Shown here piece after piece: positions 1 to 9,358 of a stretch of 64,000 nucleotides of DNA (its first letter is position 1; each line of letters begins with the position of its first letter). The stretch comes from Gammaproteobacteria bacterium UBA2679 (GTDB lineage: Bacteria > Pseudomonadota > Gammaproteobacteria > Pseudomonadales > Oleiphilaceae), in NCBI GenBank assembly GCA_002354735.1, contig DEMD01000015.1:503556-567555 (forward strand), given 5' to 3'. A program made the position numbers and the translations under genes. The notes under the pieces were generated by a model. It was given only the letters and a program-made list of their open reading frames with translations. It made no database searches and was not told where the DNA came from.

Positions 1-132
1 AACGTCGAAGGGCCATTCGAAACCATCTTTCTCAGCATGGGAGAAATGCTGGCTGGCGCGATCGTGGCACTAATGTTTTTCTCGCCCGTTTCCAGATTCT
101 TCCAGCGGGAAGCCAGCACCAATTATCAGTAA
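1..132 (+). CDS. 3' end of a membrane protein gene (partial)
   Basis: The window opens inside an open reading frame that runs 43 codons to a TAA at 130-132. The visible peptide has a hydrophobic stretch (residues about 17-30, ending MFFSPV) followed by a polar tail ending in NYQ, so it looks like the last membrane helix and cytoplasmic tail of an inner-membrane protein. The family cannot be named from this piece. Confidence 0.4.
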   Translation, partial: NVEGPFETIFLSMGEMLAGAIVALMFFSPVSRFFQREASTNYQ

Positions 133-151
133 TTATCACTGTGAGTGATAA
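133..151. promoter_or_regulatory. Perfect 8-bp inverted repeat, possible operator or weak stem
   Basis: TTATCACT and AGTGATAA flank a 3-base GTG centre immediately after the stop of the upstream gene; TTATC is repeated at 153-157. The dyad is too A+T-rich to be a convincing terminator and looks more like a repressor operator, but no intact promoter or gene could be assigned to it. Confidence 0.3.
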
Positions 152-290
152 ATTATCATGGGCGTTGATAAAGCGGGATAAATTGATGATGCCATTGGTG
201 TGAACCTAGAAAGGTTGAAGCGCTTATTACTATCTTTGCCATCGAAGCCTCTCCATACCAAAGGCACACGAACATATACAGCGTGATTGG

Positions 291-548
291 CTATCGCTTC
301 AGGCTAAAAAAGACACTGATGAGGTCAGTGATGGCTTGCGCCACCATCATTCGGTCAAACAGGTCGATCGTGGCGGTCTCAGCGAGCTCTCTCAAGCGTT
401 GCTGCGCCATCAACTTTCTGTCCACAGGCGCAGCGATGGTAGCCAATACTCAGCCTTTGGTAGTGACGGTAATCTGCTCACCCTGATTCGCTCTTTCGTG
501 AAATATGAGTAGGTCGGCTGTTAACTCGCTGATATCGACAAGTAACAT
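291..548 (-). pseudogene. Phd/YefM-type antitoxin pseudogene with in-frame stop
   Basis: Read from the ATG at 548, the first 32 codons give a Phd-like start (MLLVDISEL, then ANQGEQITVTTKG), followed by a TGA at 450-452 where the family has a basic or other sense residue, and then the expected continuation VLATIAAPVDRK. After ELAETATI the usual short acidic end is replaced by unrelated sequence up to a TAG at 291. Phd-family antitoxins bind their own operator and neutralise a partner toxin; no PIN-type partner is visible beside it. The lesion and the replaced C-terminus mark it as decayed. Confidence 0.6.
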
Positions 549-650
549 ATGGGGTGCCCCCTGTGTTGCATCGTCGATCAATAAATGATCATTTTTCTGG
601 CGTTTCCGCTCATCTCACTGCTAGAATTGCGCCCTCACTTAATAGCAAGG

Positions 651-1001
651 ATGCTAAGAATGATTCGAATAGCCGCAATACTTTTTTCTCTCCTGATAAG
701 CGCCTCAGTGCTCGCCGCAGAACCTAAGTTCGATGCGTCCACGAACGACAGCCACATGAAATCGCTGTATGCAATCGGAAAAATCGCTTCCAAGGCAGAT
801 GGTCAGCGATTGCAGAAAATCTTGATCGCCTACGGTATGGGTGAATTCGTCGCCACCGACGGGCCTGTTTATACCTACAACGGCCAACATTCGGAAGAGC
901 TCTTCCAGAAGGCTTACCTGTACTCGCTGAGCCAGTTGAATGGCTTGACGATGCAGGAAATTTTCGCCAAGTACGAAGCTGATAAAAAGGCTGCGAAATA
1001 G
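651..1001 (+). CDS. DUF6694-like small secreted protein
   Basis: The likely product begins at ATG 651 or at ATG 660 (MIRIAAILFS), giving a signal peptide that ends near VLAAEP; a longer upstream frame lacks a better ribosome site. The mature part of about 90 residues starts EPKFDAS and ends in a lysine-rich tail, with a segment LNGLTMQEIFAKYE that resembles the conserved C-terminal part of DUF6694 proteins, small exported proteins or lipoproteins of unknown function. There is no lipobox cysteine here. The family call is from remembered pattern only. Confidence 0.55.
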   Translation: MLRMIRIAAILFSLLISASVLAAEPKFDASTNDSHMKSLYAIGKIASKADGQRLQKILIAYGMGEFVATDGPVYTYNGQHSEELFQKAYLYSLSQLNGLTMQEIFAKYEADKKAAK

Positions 1002-1048
1002 GCTCTTCGGGTACGGGATGGCCTGAGTCGCTGACACTCTGTCAGACG

Positions 1049-1876
1049 CTAAACGAAACCATCTTCCTTCGCTGACCGGGCGTACTGTTTGTTCATCAGC
1101 TTGAACAGCACGCTCGGGAAGAAGCGTTTGATCCAGAGCCCGTGCATTTCGACACCGCTACCCACGGCGATCTCCGGCTTTCCCTTGCTCAGACCCTTGA
1201 CGATGACGCGGGCGCATTCGTCGGGGTCCATGCCTGCCGCAATATTGCTGTCAGTCTTGCCGAACGCAGAGCCGTCTCCGGTCACGGCGTTTTCCGAAAG
1301 CTCAGTGCGGATGAAACCGGGCAGAATCGTGCTGACCTGAATGTTGTGCTGATCAACCTCTGTGCGCAGCGCATCAAAAAATCCGACGACGGCATGCTTC
1401 GCCGCGCAATACCCGGTGCGGAATGGGGCGCCGATCTTGCCAGCTACGGAAGCTGTGATAACAAGGTGACCACCGCCCTGAGCGATCATCTGCGGCAGGA
1501 CGGCTTTGGTGAGTGCGATCTGACCGAACACGTCGACTTCGAAGAGCTTGCGGTAGGTCGCCATATCGGTGTTCACGCAGCTAGAGCGCTGGGAGATGCC
1601 GGCATTGTTGATGAGCGTGTCGATCCTACCAGCTGCCGCAACGGCGTCGGTGACGCACTTCGGCAACGAGGCTTCATCGGTCAGATCCATCGGCAACACG
1701 ATGCTCGCGCCACGACCACCGGAAACACTGTCGCAAGCCGCCTTCACTTCCGCTAGTGCATCAGCCCTGCGAGCCGAGAGAATCACGGTCGCGCCTTGCC
1801 GCGCAAACTCGAGCGCCAGTGATTTGCCTATGCCGGAGGAGGCACCAGTAATCCAGATGACTTTGTCGTTATACAT
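1049..1876 (-). CDS. Short-chain dehydrogenase/reductase (SDR family)
   Basis: A 275-residue classical SDR oxidoreductase that uses NAD(P)H on an unidentified carbonyl or alcohol. The Rossmann glycine motif TGASSGIG is at residues 10-17, NNAG near residue 90, and the catalytic Tyr-Lys is in YCAAK after an upstream serine in the ITAS segment. The C-terminal half (DALRTEVDQHNIQVSTILPG, about residue 170 on) resembles membrane-associated DHRS7-type short-chain dehydrogenases found widely in marine gammaproteobacteria. It stands alone, convergent with the small secreted protein gene. Substrate cannot be told from sequence. Confidence 0.85.
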   Translation of the reverse strand: MYNDKVIWITGASSGIGKSLALEFARQGATVILSARRADALAEVKAACDSVSGGRGASIVLPMDLTDEASLPKCVTDAVAAAGRIDTLINNAGISQRSSCVNTDMATYRKLFEVDVFGQIALTKAVLPQMIAQGGGHLVITASVAGKIGAPFRTGYCAAKHAVVGFFDALRTEVDQHNIQVSTILPGFIRTELSENAVTGDGSAFGKTDSNIAAGMDPDECARVIVKGLSKGKPEIAVGSGVEMHGLWIKRFFPSVLFKLMNKQYARSAKEDGFV

Positions 1877-1942
1877 ACTGATTATTCCAGGCAGCTGACT
1901 ATCGCGTCAGTCTGGCAGGTCGCAGCTGGAAACAGAATACTG

Positions 1943-2590
1943 TTAATCAGTCGGCTTGCTATCGATGTCTTTGACGAGTTTGTCGAAGTCACTCTCAAAG
2001 AGGCGATCCTGCACGATACGGTATTTCTCAAATTCACTCTCGGCGTGCTGGCGAGCCAGCCTTGCGCTGATATTTCCGCTATCTTGCAGGATCTCTCGCT
2101 CATCGAATTGTAGAAACGCGTCCAGACGCTTCGCCCAATCCTCCATGGTCATGGGAATTCTGCGCTTTGCGCGATCTTCTGCCAATTCGAGATAAGCGTT
2201 TACTATTCTGCCTAGCGAACTCAGCTCATCCTGGCTCAAGTAGTTTTTGGCGGTCGCTACATCGGTCTTGAGAATTTTGCCTTCAGGGCCATTGGCCCAA
2301 CTGGTGAGCCCCATGTTCGGCTTGCTGCTATCCGCGCGTAGCTTTACCAGCTCGGCTGCAGTTATTAGGAATTTCCGAATAACTGAATGATCCGCCAATT
2401 CGCCAGCCTGAAAGATCTTTTTCAAGGGTTCGTTGACGGTCGGAGTGCTGACACCGAATAGCTCCGCCATCAGCTTCTGCGTGAGCCAGATCGTGTCGTC
2501 TTCGTAGCGGGCTTCGATCGTCTGTTCGCCGGATTGGCCGGTGAAGATCAAAAACTCAGCGGTGCTGTTGCGGATTAGTTTCGTGTTCAA
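1943..2590 (-). pseudogene. RhuM-family protein with large in-frame internal deletion
   Basis: RhuM proteins are about 330-340 residues, have an N-terminal helix-turn-helix-like domain and often travel with defence loci; their function is uncertain. The start chosen is TTG at 2590 because AGGAGG lies 5 bases upstream; a longer frame to 2944 has no RhuM similarity. Residues 1-70 (EDDTIWLTQKLMAELFGVS onward to VIRKFLIT) match the family start, and the rest from AELVKLRADSSKPNMGL to the end matches the family C-terminus. The central 100-150 residues, including the usual NTKHYNLDAIISVGYRV region, are absent, yet the frame is kept. The product would be 215 residues and is probably non-functional. 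Confidence 0.7.
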
Positions 2591-2686
2591 AGCTGCCTCC
2601 TTGCAGGCTCGTATATCAATTAGCGCTCGGGCCGAATGATAGCATGGAATACTGTATGCATGGACAGTTATCTGCGGCGGCGCGCA

Positions 2687-2748
2687 GCGGTATACCGCAG
2701 TATCCAAAAACAGATACGGTATCCAAATCAAGATACCGGAGTATACCG
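2687..2748. promoter_or_regulatory. Cluster of GTATACC/GTATCC half-sites between divergent genes
   Basis: A perfect 12-bp palindrome GCGGTATACCGC (2687-2698) is followed by AGTATCC (2699-2705), GATACGGTATCC (2713-2724), GATACCGG (2732-2739) and GTATACCG (2741-2748). Five copies of a related half-site in about 60 bp between the divergent RhuM and YqiA-like genes look like a multi-site operator. The binding protein is unknown. Confidence 0.4.
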
Positions 2749-2782
2749 AGACCCTTAGCCCCGACAGCATGGAGCGTTTATA

Positions 2783-3376
2783 TTGAACATTTTCTACTGC
2801 CACGGCTTTGCCAGCGCGTTCAATCCCGTCAAGCCAAAGATACAGTGCCTCAGCGAGCTCGGTCCGGTTCACGGGATCAATTTCGACTTCATGCAACCCG
2901 CAGAGACATTGGTAGAGCGATGCATTGCAGCCCTGCTCGAACACGATATCGATCTCCTGGTTGGCACCTCCATGGGCGGGTGGCTGGCCAATGTGGCCGG
3001 ATCTCGCGCTGGCCTGCCGTTCGTCGCGATCAATCCAGCCATTGAGCCATCACGAACGTTGATGCGTCACGTCGGCAAAGGTGTGGATCATCAGGGTAGG
3101 CCTTATGATCTGGAAGCATCCGCAGTGCTTAGCTATTCGCCGTTTCGCCTTGAAGGCTGTGGACTGATTCTTCTGGATGAAGGCGATGAGGTGCTTGATT
3201 CAGCTCAGATAGCGTCTCTATGCAAGCCTGGTCTATGGGCTGGACGACGACTGATACAAACGAGGAAAACACATGTACGACATCATCGGCGACATCCATG
3301 GCTATGCTTCAGAGCTGAAAGCGCTCCTCGCAAAGATGGACTACCAGAACATCGACGGCGTCTGGCAACACCCTGA
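2783..3376 (+). CDS. YqiA/YcfP-like alpha/beta-hydrolase, C-terminus lost
   Basis: Esterases of this family are small alpha/beta hydrolases. The product starts at TTG 2783 (GGAG is about 8 bases upstream) with FYCHGFASAFNP, the oxyanion segment, has the nucleophile elbow GTSMGGW near residue 65, the INPA segment that follows it in the family, and LLDEGDEVLD, where the catalytic acid lies. The family then continues to a GGSHRF-type motif with the catalytic histidine; here the frame instead runs into basic, proline-rich sequence that overlaps the next gene by 104 bases. Neither other frame restores the histidine before 3273, so the gene is truncated or frameshifted after about codon 150 and probably inactive. 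Confidence 0.6.
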   Translation: MNIFYCHGFASAFNPVKPKIQCLSELGPVHGINFDFMQPAETLVERCIAALLEHDIDLLVGTSMGGWLANVAGSRAGLPFVAINPAIEPSRTLMRHVGKGVDHQGRPYDLEASAVLSYSPFRLEGCGLILLDEGDEVLDSAQIASLCKPGLWAGRRLIQTRKTHVRHHRRHPWLCFRAESAPRKDGLPEHRRRLATP

Positions 3377-4199
3377 GCGCAAGCTTATTTTCCTCGGCGA
3401 CTTTGTAGACCGTGGGCCCGGACAGGTGGAAACGGTCCAGATTGCCAAAGCCATGGTCGAGCGGGGACATGCGCTTGCCGTGATGGGGAATCACGAGTAC
3501 AACGCCGTTGCGTGGGCGACGCCAGATCCCGATAACGACGGGTGGTATCTGCGAGAACATACCGATAAGAATCGTGATCAGCACAAGGCATTTCTCGATC
3601 AGGTCGAGGAGGGCAGTGCACTGCACCAGGAATTTATCGAGTGGTTCAAGACCCTGCCGCTGTTCCTCGACATGCCCGACTTTCGGGTGGTTCATGCGTG
3701 CTGGCACCCTGAGTATCTCGAAGCGATCTTGCCTTATCTGGATGATCAGAACCGCTTGCTGCCGGAATCCTGGCCGGCTACCGCTCGAAAAGATTCCCAG
3801 GCTTACGACGCACTGGAGACCCTGCTGAAAGGGCTCGAAATCACGCTGCCCAATGGGCTCGAATTCCGTGATAAGGATAATTATCCACGAACCAATATCC
3901 GGACTCGATGGTGGGACGACAAGGGCCTCACGTATCGTGATCTGGCGATGGTGCCCCCAGAGGTCATCGAAAGGATTCCGCACGAACCAATTCCTGAAGA
4001 CATTCTACCTGGGTATGACGCGGAGAAGCCGGTGTTCGTTGGTCACTACTGGATGACTGGCGAGCCCGCGCCCCTGACAGATCACATCGCCTGCCTGGAT
4101 TACAGTGTGGCGAAAGGACCTGGGGGAAAGCTGTGTGCCTATCGATTTGATGGTGGGCAGACGCTTAGTCAGGCCAATTTTGTCTGGGTGAGCGTGTAG
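3273..4199 (+). CDS. Calcineurin-like metallophosphoesterase
   Basis: A 308-residue protein with the dinuclear-metal phosphoesterase motifs in order: GDIHG (residues 6-10), GDFVDRG (about 50) and GNHEY (about 80). A later HACW histidine and a GHYW near residue 255 supply the remaining metal ligands. This is the arrangement of PrpE/ApaH-like and PPP-type phosphatases that hydrolyse dinucleoside tetraphosphates or phosphoproteins. The start ATG is preceded by GAGGAAAACAC. It follows the YqiA-like gene and may have shared its transcript. Substrate is not predictable. Confidence 0.82.
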   Translation: MYDIIGDIHGYASELKALLAKMDYQNIDGVWQHPERKLIFLGDFVDRGPGQVETVQIAKAMVERGHALAVMGNHEYNAVAWATPDPDNDGWYLREHTDKNRDQHKAFLDQVEEGSALHQEFIEWFKTLPLFLDMPDFRVVHACWHPEYLEAILPYLDDQNRLLPESWPATARKDSQAYDALETLLKGLEITLPNGLEFRDKDNYPRTNIRTRWWDDKGLTYRDLAMVPPEVIERIPHEPIPEDILPGYDAEKPVFVGHYWMTGEPAPLTDHIACLDYSVAKGPGGKLCAYRFDGGQTLSQANFVWVSV

Positions 4200-4251
4200 C
4201 ACGGCTTCAGACGCACCAGAGGCGATAAAGTGGAGAGCCGACACTGACCAG

Positions 4252-5001
4252 TCAATACGGAAAGGCTGCCTCAACACTGCTGACAAAGCCTCGGGCGCGC
4301 AGGTTATCAAGCGCTGTCTGCAGTTTCACGACGGTCGATTCCGGCACATCCCGCGTCAATGCGATGTAGAGCGGTTTGGAAAGCTCCGCGATTGGCAGTG
4401 CCTCTTCGAGCGCCTCAGGGCTGAAGCCTTCCTCTGGGAGCCAGTAAGGAATCGTTGTCTTGCTCATAGGCAAGAGATCGATGCGACCTGCGAAGAGCTT
4501 GCGGATGTTGAGTTCGGGCGTCGAGACGAGTTCGAGGTTGAGCCCGTCGACGAAGCCTTGTGCTAGCAGATAGGCCTGCTTGACGTCGAGAAACTCACCG
4601 CCCACTTCATATGCTCTGGCGTCCACGAGCGTGCGCAGGCTGATGTCCGCGCGGGAGCGCAGCTTGTAGAGACTGACTTCATACGGCGCGATAGGACCGA
4701 CCCAGCGGAACAGTTTCTCCCGCTCAGGGGTCCGGGCGATCGAATAGATCAGGGCATTCTTGCCGTTCGAAGCCATGGAATAAGCGCGGGCCCAGGGCAT
4801 CACCTCAAATCTGCGAGTGGCTATTTCAGCGTCGGCCAGAGCGGCCTTGACGATGATGGTCGCAAGTCCGGTCACTTGCTTGTTGCTGGTGTAGGTATAC
4901 GGCGGAAAATGGGCGGTAAAAACCCGGAGGGGTTCCGCTGAAACAGCAATACTCATACAGAGTAAGCAGACTGCCATCAGCGTACGTGTCACAGTCTTCA
5001 T
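4252..5001 (-). CDS. Periplasmic solute-binding protein (SBP_bac_3-like)
   Basis: The start at 5001 gives MKTVTRTLMAVCLLCMSI then SAEP, a clean signal peptide, while an upstream ATG at 5055 would hide it. The mature part (about 230 residues) begins LRVFTAHFPPYTY and has the two-lobe periplasmic binding protein pattern of family 3 (a segment like GFVDGLNLELVSTPELNIRKL near the middle). Solitary proteins of this type, without ABC permease genes, are common in Pseudomonas and marine gammaproteobacteria; ligand and role are unknown. No transporter gene is adjacent. Confidence 0.75.
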   Translation of the reverse strand: MKTVTRTLMAVCLLCMSIAVSAEPLRVFTAHFPPYTYTSNKQVTGLATIIVKAALADAEIATRRFEVMPWARAYSMASNGKNALIYSIARTPEREKLFRWVGPIAPYEVSLYKLRSRADISLRTLVDARAYEVGGEFLDVKQAYLLAQGFVDGLNLELVSTPELNIRKLFAGRIDLLPMSKTTIPYWLPEEGFSPEALEEALPIAELSKPLYIALTRDVPESTVVKLQTALDNLRARGFVSSVEAAFPY

Positions 5002-5092
5002 AGCCAAGCCTCGCGAACAACCAGACGCTGATTTGAGTCTAACGCTTTCGGCCACGGCACTACAAAAGAAAAGTTGTTACAGAGCTCGACAG

Positions 5093-5686
5093 TCACTCGG
5101 GACAGGCTGCGCCCGTTTCGATCCAGCTTTTGGTCAGTTCGCCGAACATTTTCTGCGTACCGGGCGCTGGGGTGCGGCCTTTTCCCGGCTTCCATCCCCA
5201 GCCAACAAGGCCATCGTTGGCATTGTGATCAGCAAGCTCGGCAAGCGTTCGGTTGCCATTGCGCTCAGGATCTTTTAACTGAGCGCAGATCTCGGCAACG
5301 CTCAGACCAATCCAGCCCATGCTGACGGGCGGCAGATGCCAGGGCGTATGCCCAGGAATGCTCCCTTCACCGCCGACAAATTCAGCGTTCTCAGCACCGT
5401 GGCAAGAAGTACAGTGCAGGCCCGGAGGACCAAAACCAGCCTCGTTCCAACGCACGACTGGCGGATTGTGTGGCCTCATGTCATCGCCTTGCATCGGAAG
5501 GTTTTCAACGGGATGGCAGTTCATGCAGCGGGGGTGGGTGATGACCTTCGCCATTTCATTGAACAAGGCTTGCGAGCGCTCAGACTGATCTTCGATGTCC
5601 TTGAACTCATCGGGCCCCCGCAAGTCTTCTGCCGTAGCGGGTGTAGCGAGAACGATTGCCGAGAATATCAGGCTTGTCATGCGCAT
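5093..5686 (-). CDS. Dihaem cytochrome c partner of molybdenum hydroxylase
   Basis: The start at 5686 (MRMTSLIFSAIVLATPATA) gives a signal peptide; the frame is open further upstream but overlaps the preceding gene. The mature protein of about 180 residues has two haem-binding motifs, CMNCH and CTSCH, about 40 residues apart. It lies 1 bp after the Mo subunit gene, so it is very likely co-translated and takes electrons from that enzyme in the periplasm to the respiratory chain. A terminal GAACPE tail follows the last helix. Confidence 0.8.
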   Translation of the reverse strand: MRMTSLIFSAIVLATPATAEDLRGPDEFKDIEDQSERSQALFNEMAKVITHPRCMNCHPVENLPMQGDDMRPHNPPVVRWNEAGFGPPGLHCTSCHGAENAEFVGGEGSIPGHTPWHLPPVSMGWIGLSVAEICAQLKDPERNGNRTLAELADHNANDGLVGWGWKPGKGRTPAPGTQKMFGELTKSWIETGAACPE

Positions 5687-5687
5687 T

Positions 5688-7961
5688 TCAGGCCTCCAAT
5701 GCTTTAAGGATATTTTGCGGACGCATGGGAATGGTCCGTAAGCGGGCCCCCGTTGCATGAAAAATCGCATTGCCAATGGCCGGCGCCACACCGATGACGC
5801 CCGGCTCGCCAAGGCCCACAGGCATGTGATCGTTTGCTACGAATTCGATATCAAGTTCAGGAACCTGATGCATCCGCATCGGCGTGTAGGTATCAAGATT
5901 CCGGTCACGAGGCAGGCCATTTTCAATCTCGGTACCTTCGTGAATGGCCATGGAGGCGCCCCACAGGATGGCGCCCTCTGCCTGGGCAAGCGCGCCGTCC
6001 GGATGCGCCAGCGTGCCCGCATCTATACTCGCCCAGATATGCTGCAAGGTGATCTCGCCCGTGCCACGGTCCACACGCACTTGCGCGACGGTCGCTATCC
6101 AGGTGGGCATGCCGCGCTCCTGACCAGCGGTGAGAGAGATGCCCATCCCCGTGCCCTCCGGAAGATTTTTCCGCTCAGCCCATCCAGATTTTTTCACCAC
6201 ACGGTCGAGCACCTCGCGCAGACGCGCAGCACCGCCCACAGCGTGTGGCGCTTCACCGGCGTTGCGGCCCGTCGCATTCAGCAGGGAACGGCGGAAAGCC
6301 GCCGGGTCCTGTCCAAGCTTGTTGGCGATCTCGTCAATATGGGTTTCAACAGCCCATAACGTGAAACCCGGTGCCACCGAGCGCAGGTTGCCTGGCAAGA
6401 AGGTTTCATGCACCTTCTCGTTTTTGACAGCGCGAACACGCATCGACTCGGCGGTATACCAGTGATCCGCGCCGCTGATCGAGAATGGATCGATCTTGCC
6501 GCCTTTGACGCCCTCAGCAAGAAAGTCAGGCGCAATCGGTGCAGTGGCCCAGCCTGAAGCACAAGCGTGATCGTAGGCCTGCAATGCGCCGTTTTTATCA
6601 GTAACTGATCTGACTTTGTGTACGGTTGGCGAGCGGGGGCAGTCGAACCGTGTATCATCTGGGCGAGCCATGACCATCTTGATCGGGCGGCCAATAGCCT
6701 TTGCCGTGAGTGCGGCAGGGACCACAAAATCACAGAACAAACGTCGCCCAAACCCGCCACCCAGATAAGACGTCTCGAACACGAGATTTGCCTGGTCGAT
6801 CTCCAGCGCCTTGGCCACAAGAGGTAGCGTTAGGGACTGCCATTGATTCCCCGCATGCACGCGCCAGGTATCACCATCCTGCCAGACCAGGGCGTTGCCC
6901 GGCTCGAGCTGCATGTGCAGCACGGTGTGGGTCTGGTAGATCCCTTCGTGCACCTTCTCGGCAGCATCGAGCACCGCGTCCGGCTCGCCCTCGAGCATGA
7001 ACAGCGCCCCGGCGGCTTTGTCGTTGACAAGGCGTTCGCCCTCGGCAAGCAGGTCGGCCTCGCTCATATTTCTGCCTGAGCCACCTTCCCAGGTGACCTT
7101 GAGCGCATCAACGGCTTTCGAAGCCGCGGTCCAGCTTTTGGCGACTACGACCAGCCAGCCCTGGCAAGTATCTGTAGGATCCTTGAGCTCGACGGTCTGT
7201 ATGTAGCCTGGGATCTTCTTCGCGGCGGAGTCGTCCCAGTTCTTGACCTTGCTACCAAAGCGAACCGGCGGCATCACCGGCCGGGCATACACCATGCCTT
7301 TAACGGTTCGATCTATGCCGTAGATCGCGCTGCCATCGACTTTCGCCGGCACGTCGCGAGCCACGGTGTCCCGGTTTAACAGTCGCCGCTCAGACGCGGG
7401 TTTGAGTTTGATCGCCTTGAGCTCATCATCGGTAAACTCTCGGTTGACGGCGGCGCGGGCGACAAGCTCGCCGTAACTGATCGACTGCTCCCCGTGGATC
7501 ACCTTGCTCGCACGCGCCATGCATTCAGCAGCAGGCACGCCCATTTCGCGCGCGCCTGCATCGATGAGAGCCATGCGCCCAGCTGCGCCAGCTCGGCTGA
7601 AAGCGAAGAAATTGTGATTGACCGACCACGATCCACCAGTGACCATGTAGCCCCACTTTGGGTCGGTATCGACATGAACGAATTCGACGTCGTCCCAGTC
7701 GGCCTCCAGTTCCTCGGCGATGACCCGGGACAGCGCCGTACCCACGTGCTGTCCCATCTCGGCCATGTGAATGTGCATGGTGATCTTGCCATCGGGCCCA
7801 ATCGCATACCACACCGTCGGCTGAAACCCTTCACCCATGGATCGTCCGACGGGCACTTGTCCGAAAGCGAGGCCGCCGCCCATAAGACCAGTGGTCACAC
7901 CAGCCCCAGCCAGGGCGAGAAACCAACGGCGAGTCATCAAGAAATTCGAGTCCTGGGTCAT
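5688..7961 (-). CDS. Isoquinoline 1-oxidoreductase-like molybdopterin subunit
   Basis: A large xanthine-dehydrogenase-family subunit that binds the molybdenum cytosine dinucleotide cofactor and hydroxylates or oxidises a heterocycle or aldehyde. The start at 7961 yields [20 protein letters not shown], a twin-arginine signal for export folded with cofactor. Family motifs include the repeated aldehyde oxidase domain, the GGGFGRR segment (about residue 440) and GEPGV near the end with the catalytic glutamate. Gene order Fe-S subunit, Mo subunit, cytochrome c with 4-bp overlap and 1-bp spacing matches periplasmic IorAB-type enzymes. True substrate is unknown; isoquinoline is only the type-member substrate. 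Confidence 0.85.
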   Translation of the reverse strand: MTQDSNFLMTRRWFLALAGAGVTTGLMGGGLAFGQVPVGRSMGEGFQPTVWYAIGPDGKITMHIHMAEMGQHVGTALSRVIAEELEADWDDVEFVHVDTDPKWGYMVTGGSWSVNHNFFAFSRAGAAGRMALIDAGAREMGVPAAECMARASKVIHGEQSISYGELVARAAVNREFTDDELKAIKLKPASERRLLNRDTVARDVPAKVDGSAIYGIDRTVKGMVYARPVMPPVRFGSKVKNWDDSAAKKIPGYIQTVELKDPTDTCQGWLVVVAKSWTAASKAVDALKVTWEGGSGRNMSEADLLAEGERLVNDKAAGALFMLEGEPDAVLDAAEKVHEGIYQTHTVLHMQLEPGNALVWQDGDTWRVHAGNQWQSLTLPLVAKALEIDQANLVFETSYLGGGFGRRLFCDFVVPAALTAKAIGRPIKMVMARPDDTRFDCPRSPTVHKVRSVTDKNGALQAYDHACASGWATAPIAPDFLAEGVKGGKIDPFSISGADHWYTAESMRVRAVKNEKVHETFLPGNLRSVAPGFTLWAVETHIDEIANKLGQDPAAFRRSLLNATGRNAGEAPHAVGGAARLREVLDRVVKKSGWAERKNLPEGTGMGISLTAGQERGMPTWIATVAQVRVDRGTGEITLQHIWASIDAGTLAHPDGALAQAEGAILWGASMAIHEGTEIENGLPRDRNLDTYTPMRMHQVPELDIEFVANDHMPVGLGEPGVIGVAPAIGNAIFHATGARLRTIPMRPQNILKALEA

Positions 7962-8446
7962 GAGTTGCCCCCTCCGGTTTGGGATGCAGAGGCGAGCTTG
8001 ATCGCTTTGCGAATCCGGATGTAAGCCATGCAGCGACACAGATTGCCGGCCATGCCCGCAGTGATTTCTTCGTCTGTAGGCTCTGGGCTTTCGGCGAGTA
8101 ACGCGACCGCCTGCATGATCTGGCCGGACTGGCAGTAGCCGCATTGTGGCGCCTGTGCCTCTATCCAGGCCGTTTGAACCGGATGGAATTCACCCTCGCC
8201 CAAACCGGCGGAGGCGGGGAGACCTTCGATGGTTGTGACTTCAGAACCATCGAGTGTAGAGATGGGCGTGACACAGGATCTACGCGCTTGGCCATTGACG
8301 TGAACGGTGCAAGCGCCGCACTGCGCAATGCCGCAGCCAAACTTCGTTCCAGTCAGGCCAAGTTCGTCTCGCAACACCCAGAGCAGTGGCGTATCGTCCG
8401 GCACGTCGACTTCAACTGCTTTCTTGTTCAGCTTGAATTTGATCAA
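7958..8446 (-). CDS. 2Fe-2S subunit of molybdenum hydroxylase (IorA-like)
   Basis: About 162 residues starting at TTG 8446, chosen because AGGAGG lies 7 bases upstream and the product then begins exactly with the ferredoxin fold ([20 protein letters not shown]). The plant-type cluster cysteines are in [10 protein letters not shown] and a further C downstream; the second cluster is in CGYCQSG and CRC. It transfers electrons from the molybdenum site to the cytochrome. It overlaps the Mo subunit by 4 bp. The protein has no signal of its own and would be exported piggy-back through the Tat signal of its partner. Confidence 0.85.
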   Translation of the reverse strand: MIKFKLNKKAVEVDVPDDTPLLWVLRDELGLTGTKFGCGIAQCGACTVHVNGQARRSCVTPISTLDGSEVTTIEGLPASAGLGEGEFHPVQTAWIEAQAPQCGYCQSGQIMQAVALLAESPEPTDEEITAGMAGNLCRCMAYIRIRKAIKLASASQTGGGNS

Positions 8447-9358
8447 GTTCTGTCCTCCTGTTGGTGACGCGACGTCAGCAGGGAGAAAGCAAGTTGTCAG
8501 CTCTACTAGGCGCGAGACACATGAACTATTTGTAAGGTAATGCGTCGAGATCCACGGAGTCAATTCAGATCGGTATTTATTTACCAGGAGATAGGGCGGG
8601 AAGCTAAGCGCTTATCGGTATGAAGGGGGACAGACGCTTAGCCACGGCCGCGTCGTCTGGGGGAGTGCCTGGCTCTGTCTCAGAGCACAGTCCGCAACAC
8701 CATCTCGGAGGCATTATTGCTGGTGAACAACCCAAATATCGATATGCAAACGAGGGCGGCGTACAGGGTGAGATCGAAAGAGGTAACAAGGGACTGCTTG
8801 GTCATTCGTGCTGGGGTCCGGAAGATGGCTTGAAAGTGCGCGCAGGGTACTGCCGGAGTGGTCAGCAAACAACCACTGTGGACGCATCGTCATGGAGTTA
8901 TTGTTTGCAAGTGTGGGTGACGAAATGTGTTCGGCGCGACGAGCAAAAAGAGCGGTCCTAGTGCTGCCTTTCGAAGGCGGTGACCATCACATCGCCCCTC
9001 GTATTGATGTATAAAACACAAACATCCCTTAACGGATTCGGCAATCATCCGGTTCGCCAACGAGAGTTGAGACGAAATGTTGGGGCCGCAACCTTGATTG
9101 CGTTATATGAAGACAGAGAGCTGGCAGAAGCACGGGCTAAAGATGAGAAGAACATTCTCCGCAAATAACCCGTTAAATGCTGTCGTGCTAAGGCCTGTCT
9201 TTGCGATTAGTCTCCAACCAGCTGCCTCGAAACAGACGTGCTCCGTCTTGAGAGGATGGCGCGAATTTGTACAAGTGATATTCATTTACCGACTGATTCA
9301 ATTTGTCAGGTTTTGAAACTGAGCAGGACAATCTGCAGGGCTTGTCTAGACTAAATTG
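8447..9358. other. Intergenic region, about 0.9 kb, no supported gene
   Basis: Several short open frames occur here on both strands (for example plus 8620-8961) but none has a ribosome site, family motif or protein-like composition I can recognise. It includes the upstream region of the molybdenum hydroxylase operon and of the diguanylate cyclase gene. Confidence 0.5.

Noticed and set aside
1142..1756. 204-codon plus-strand frame opposite the SDR gene
   Set aside because: Antisense to a convincing SDR protein with glycine motif and YxxxK.
8620..8961. 113-codon frame between the molybdenum operon and the diguanylate cyclase
   Set aside because: Composition and lack of any motif or ribosome site suggest random frame.
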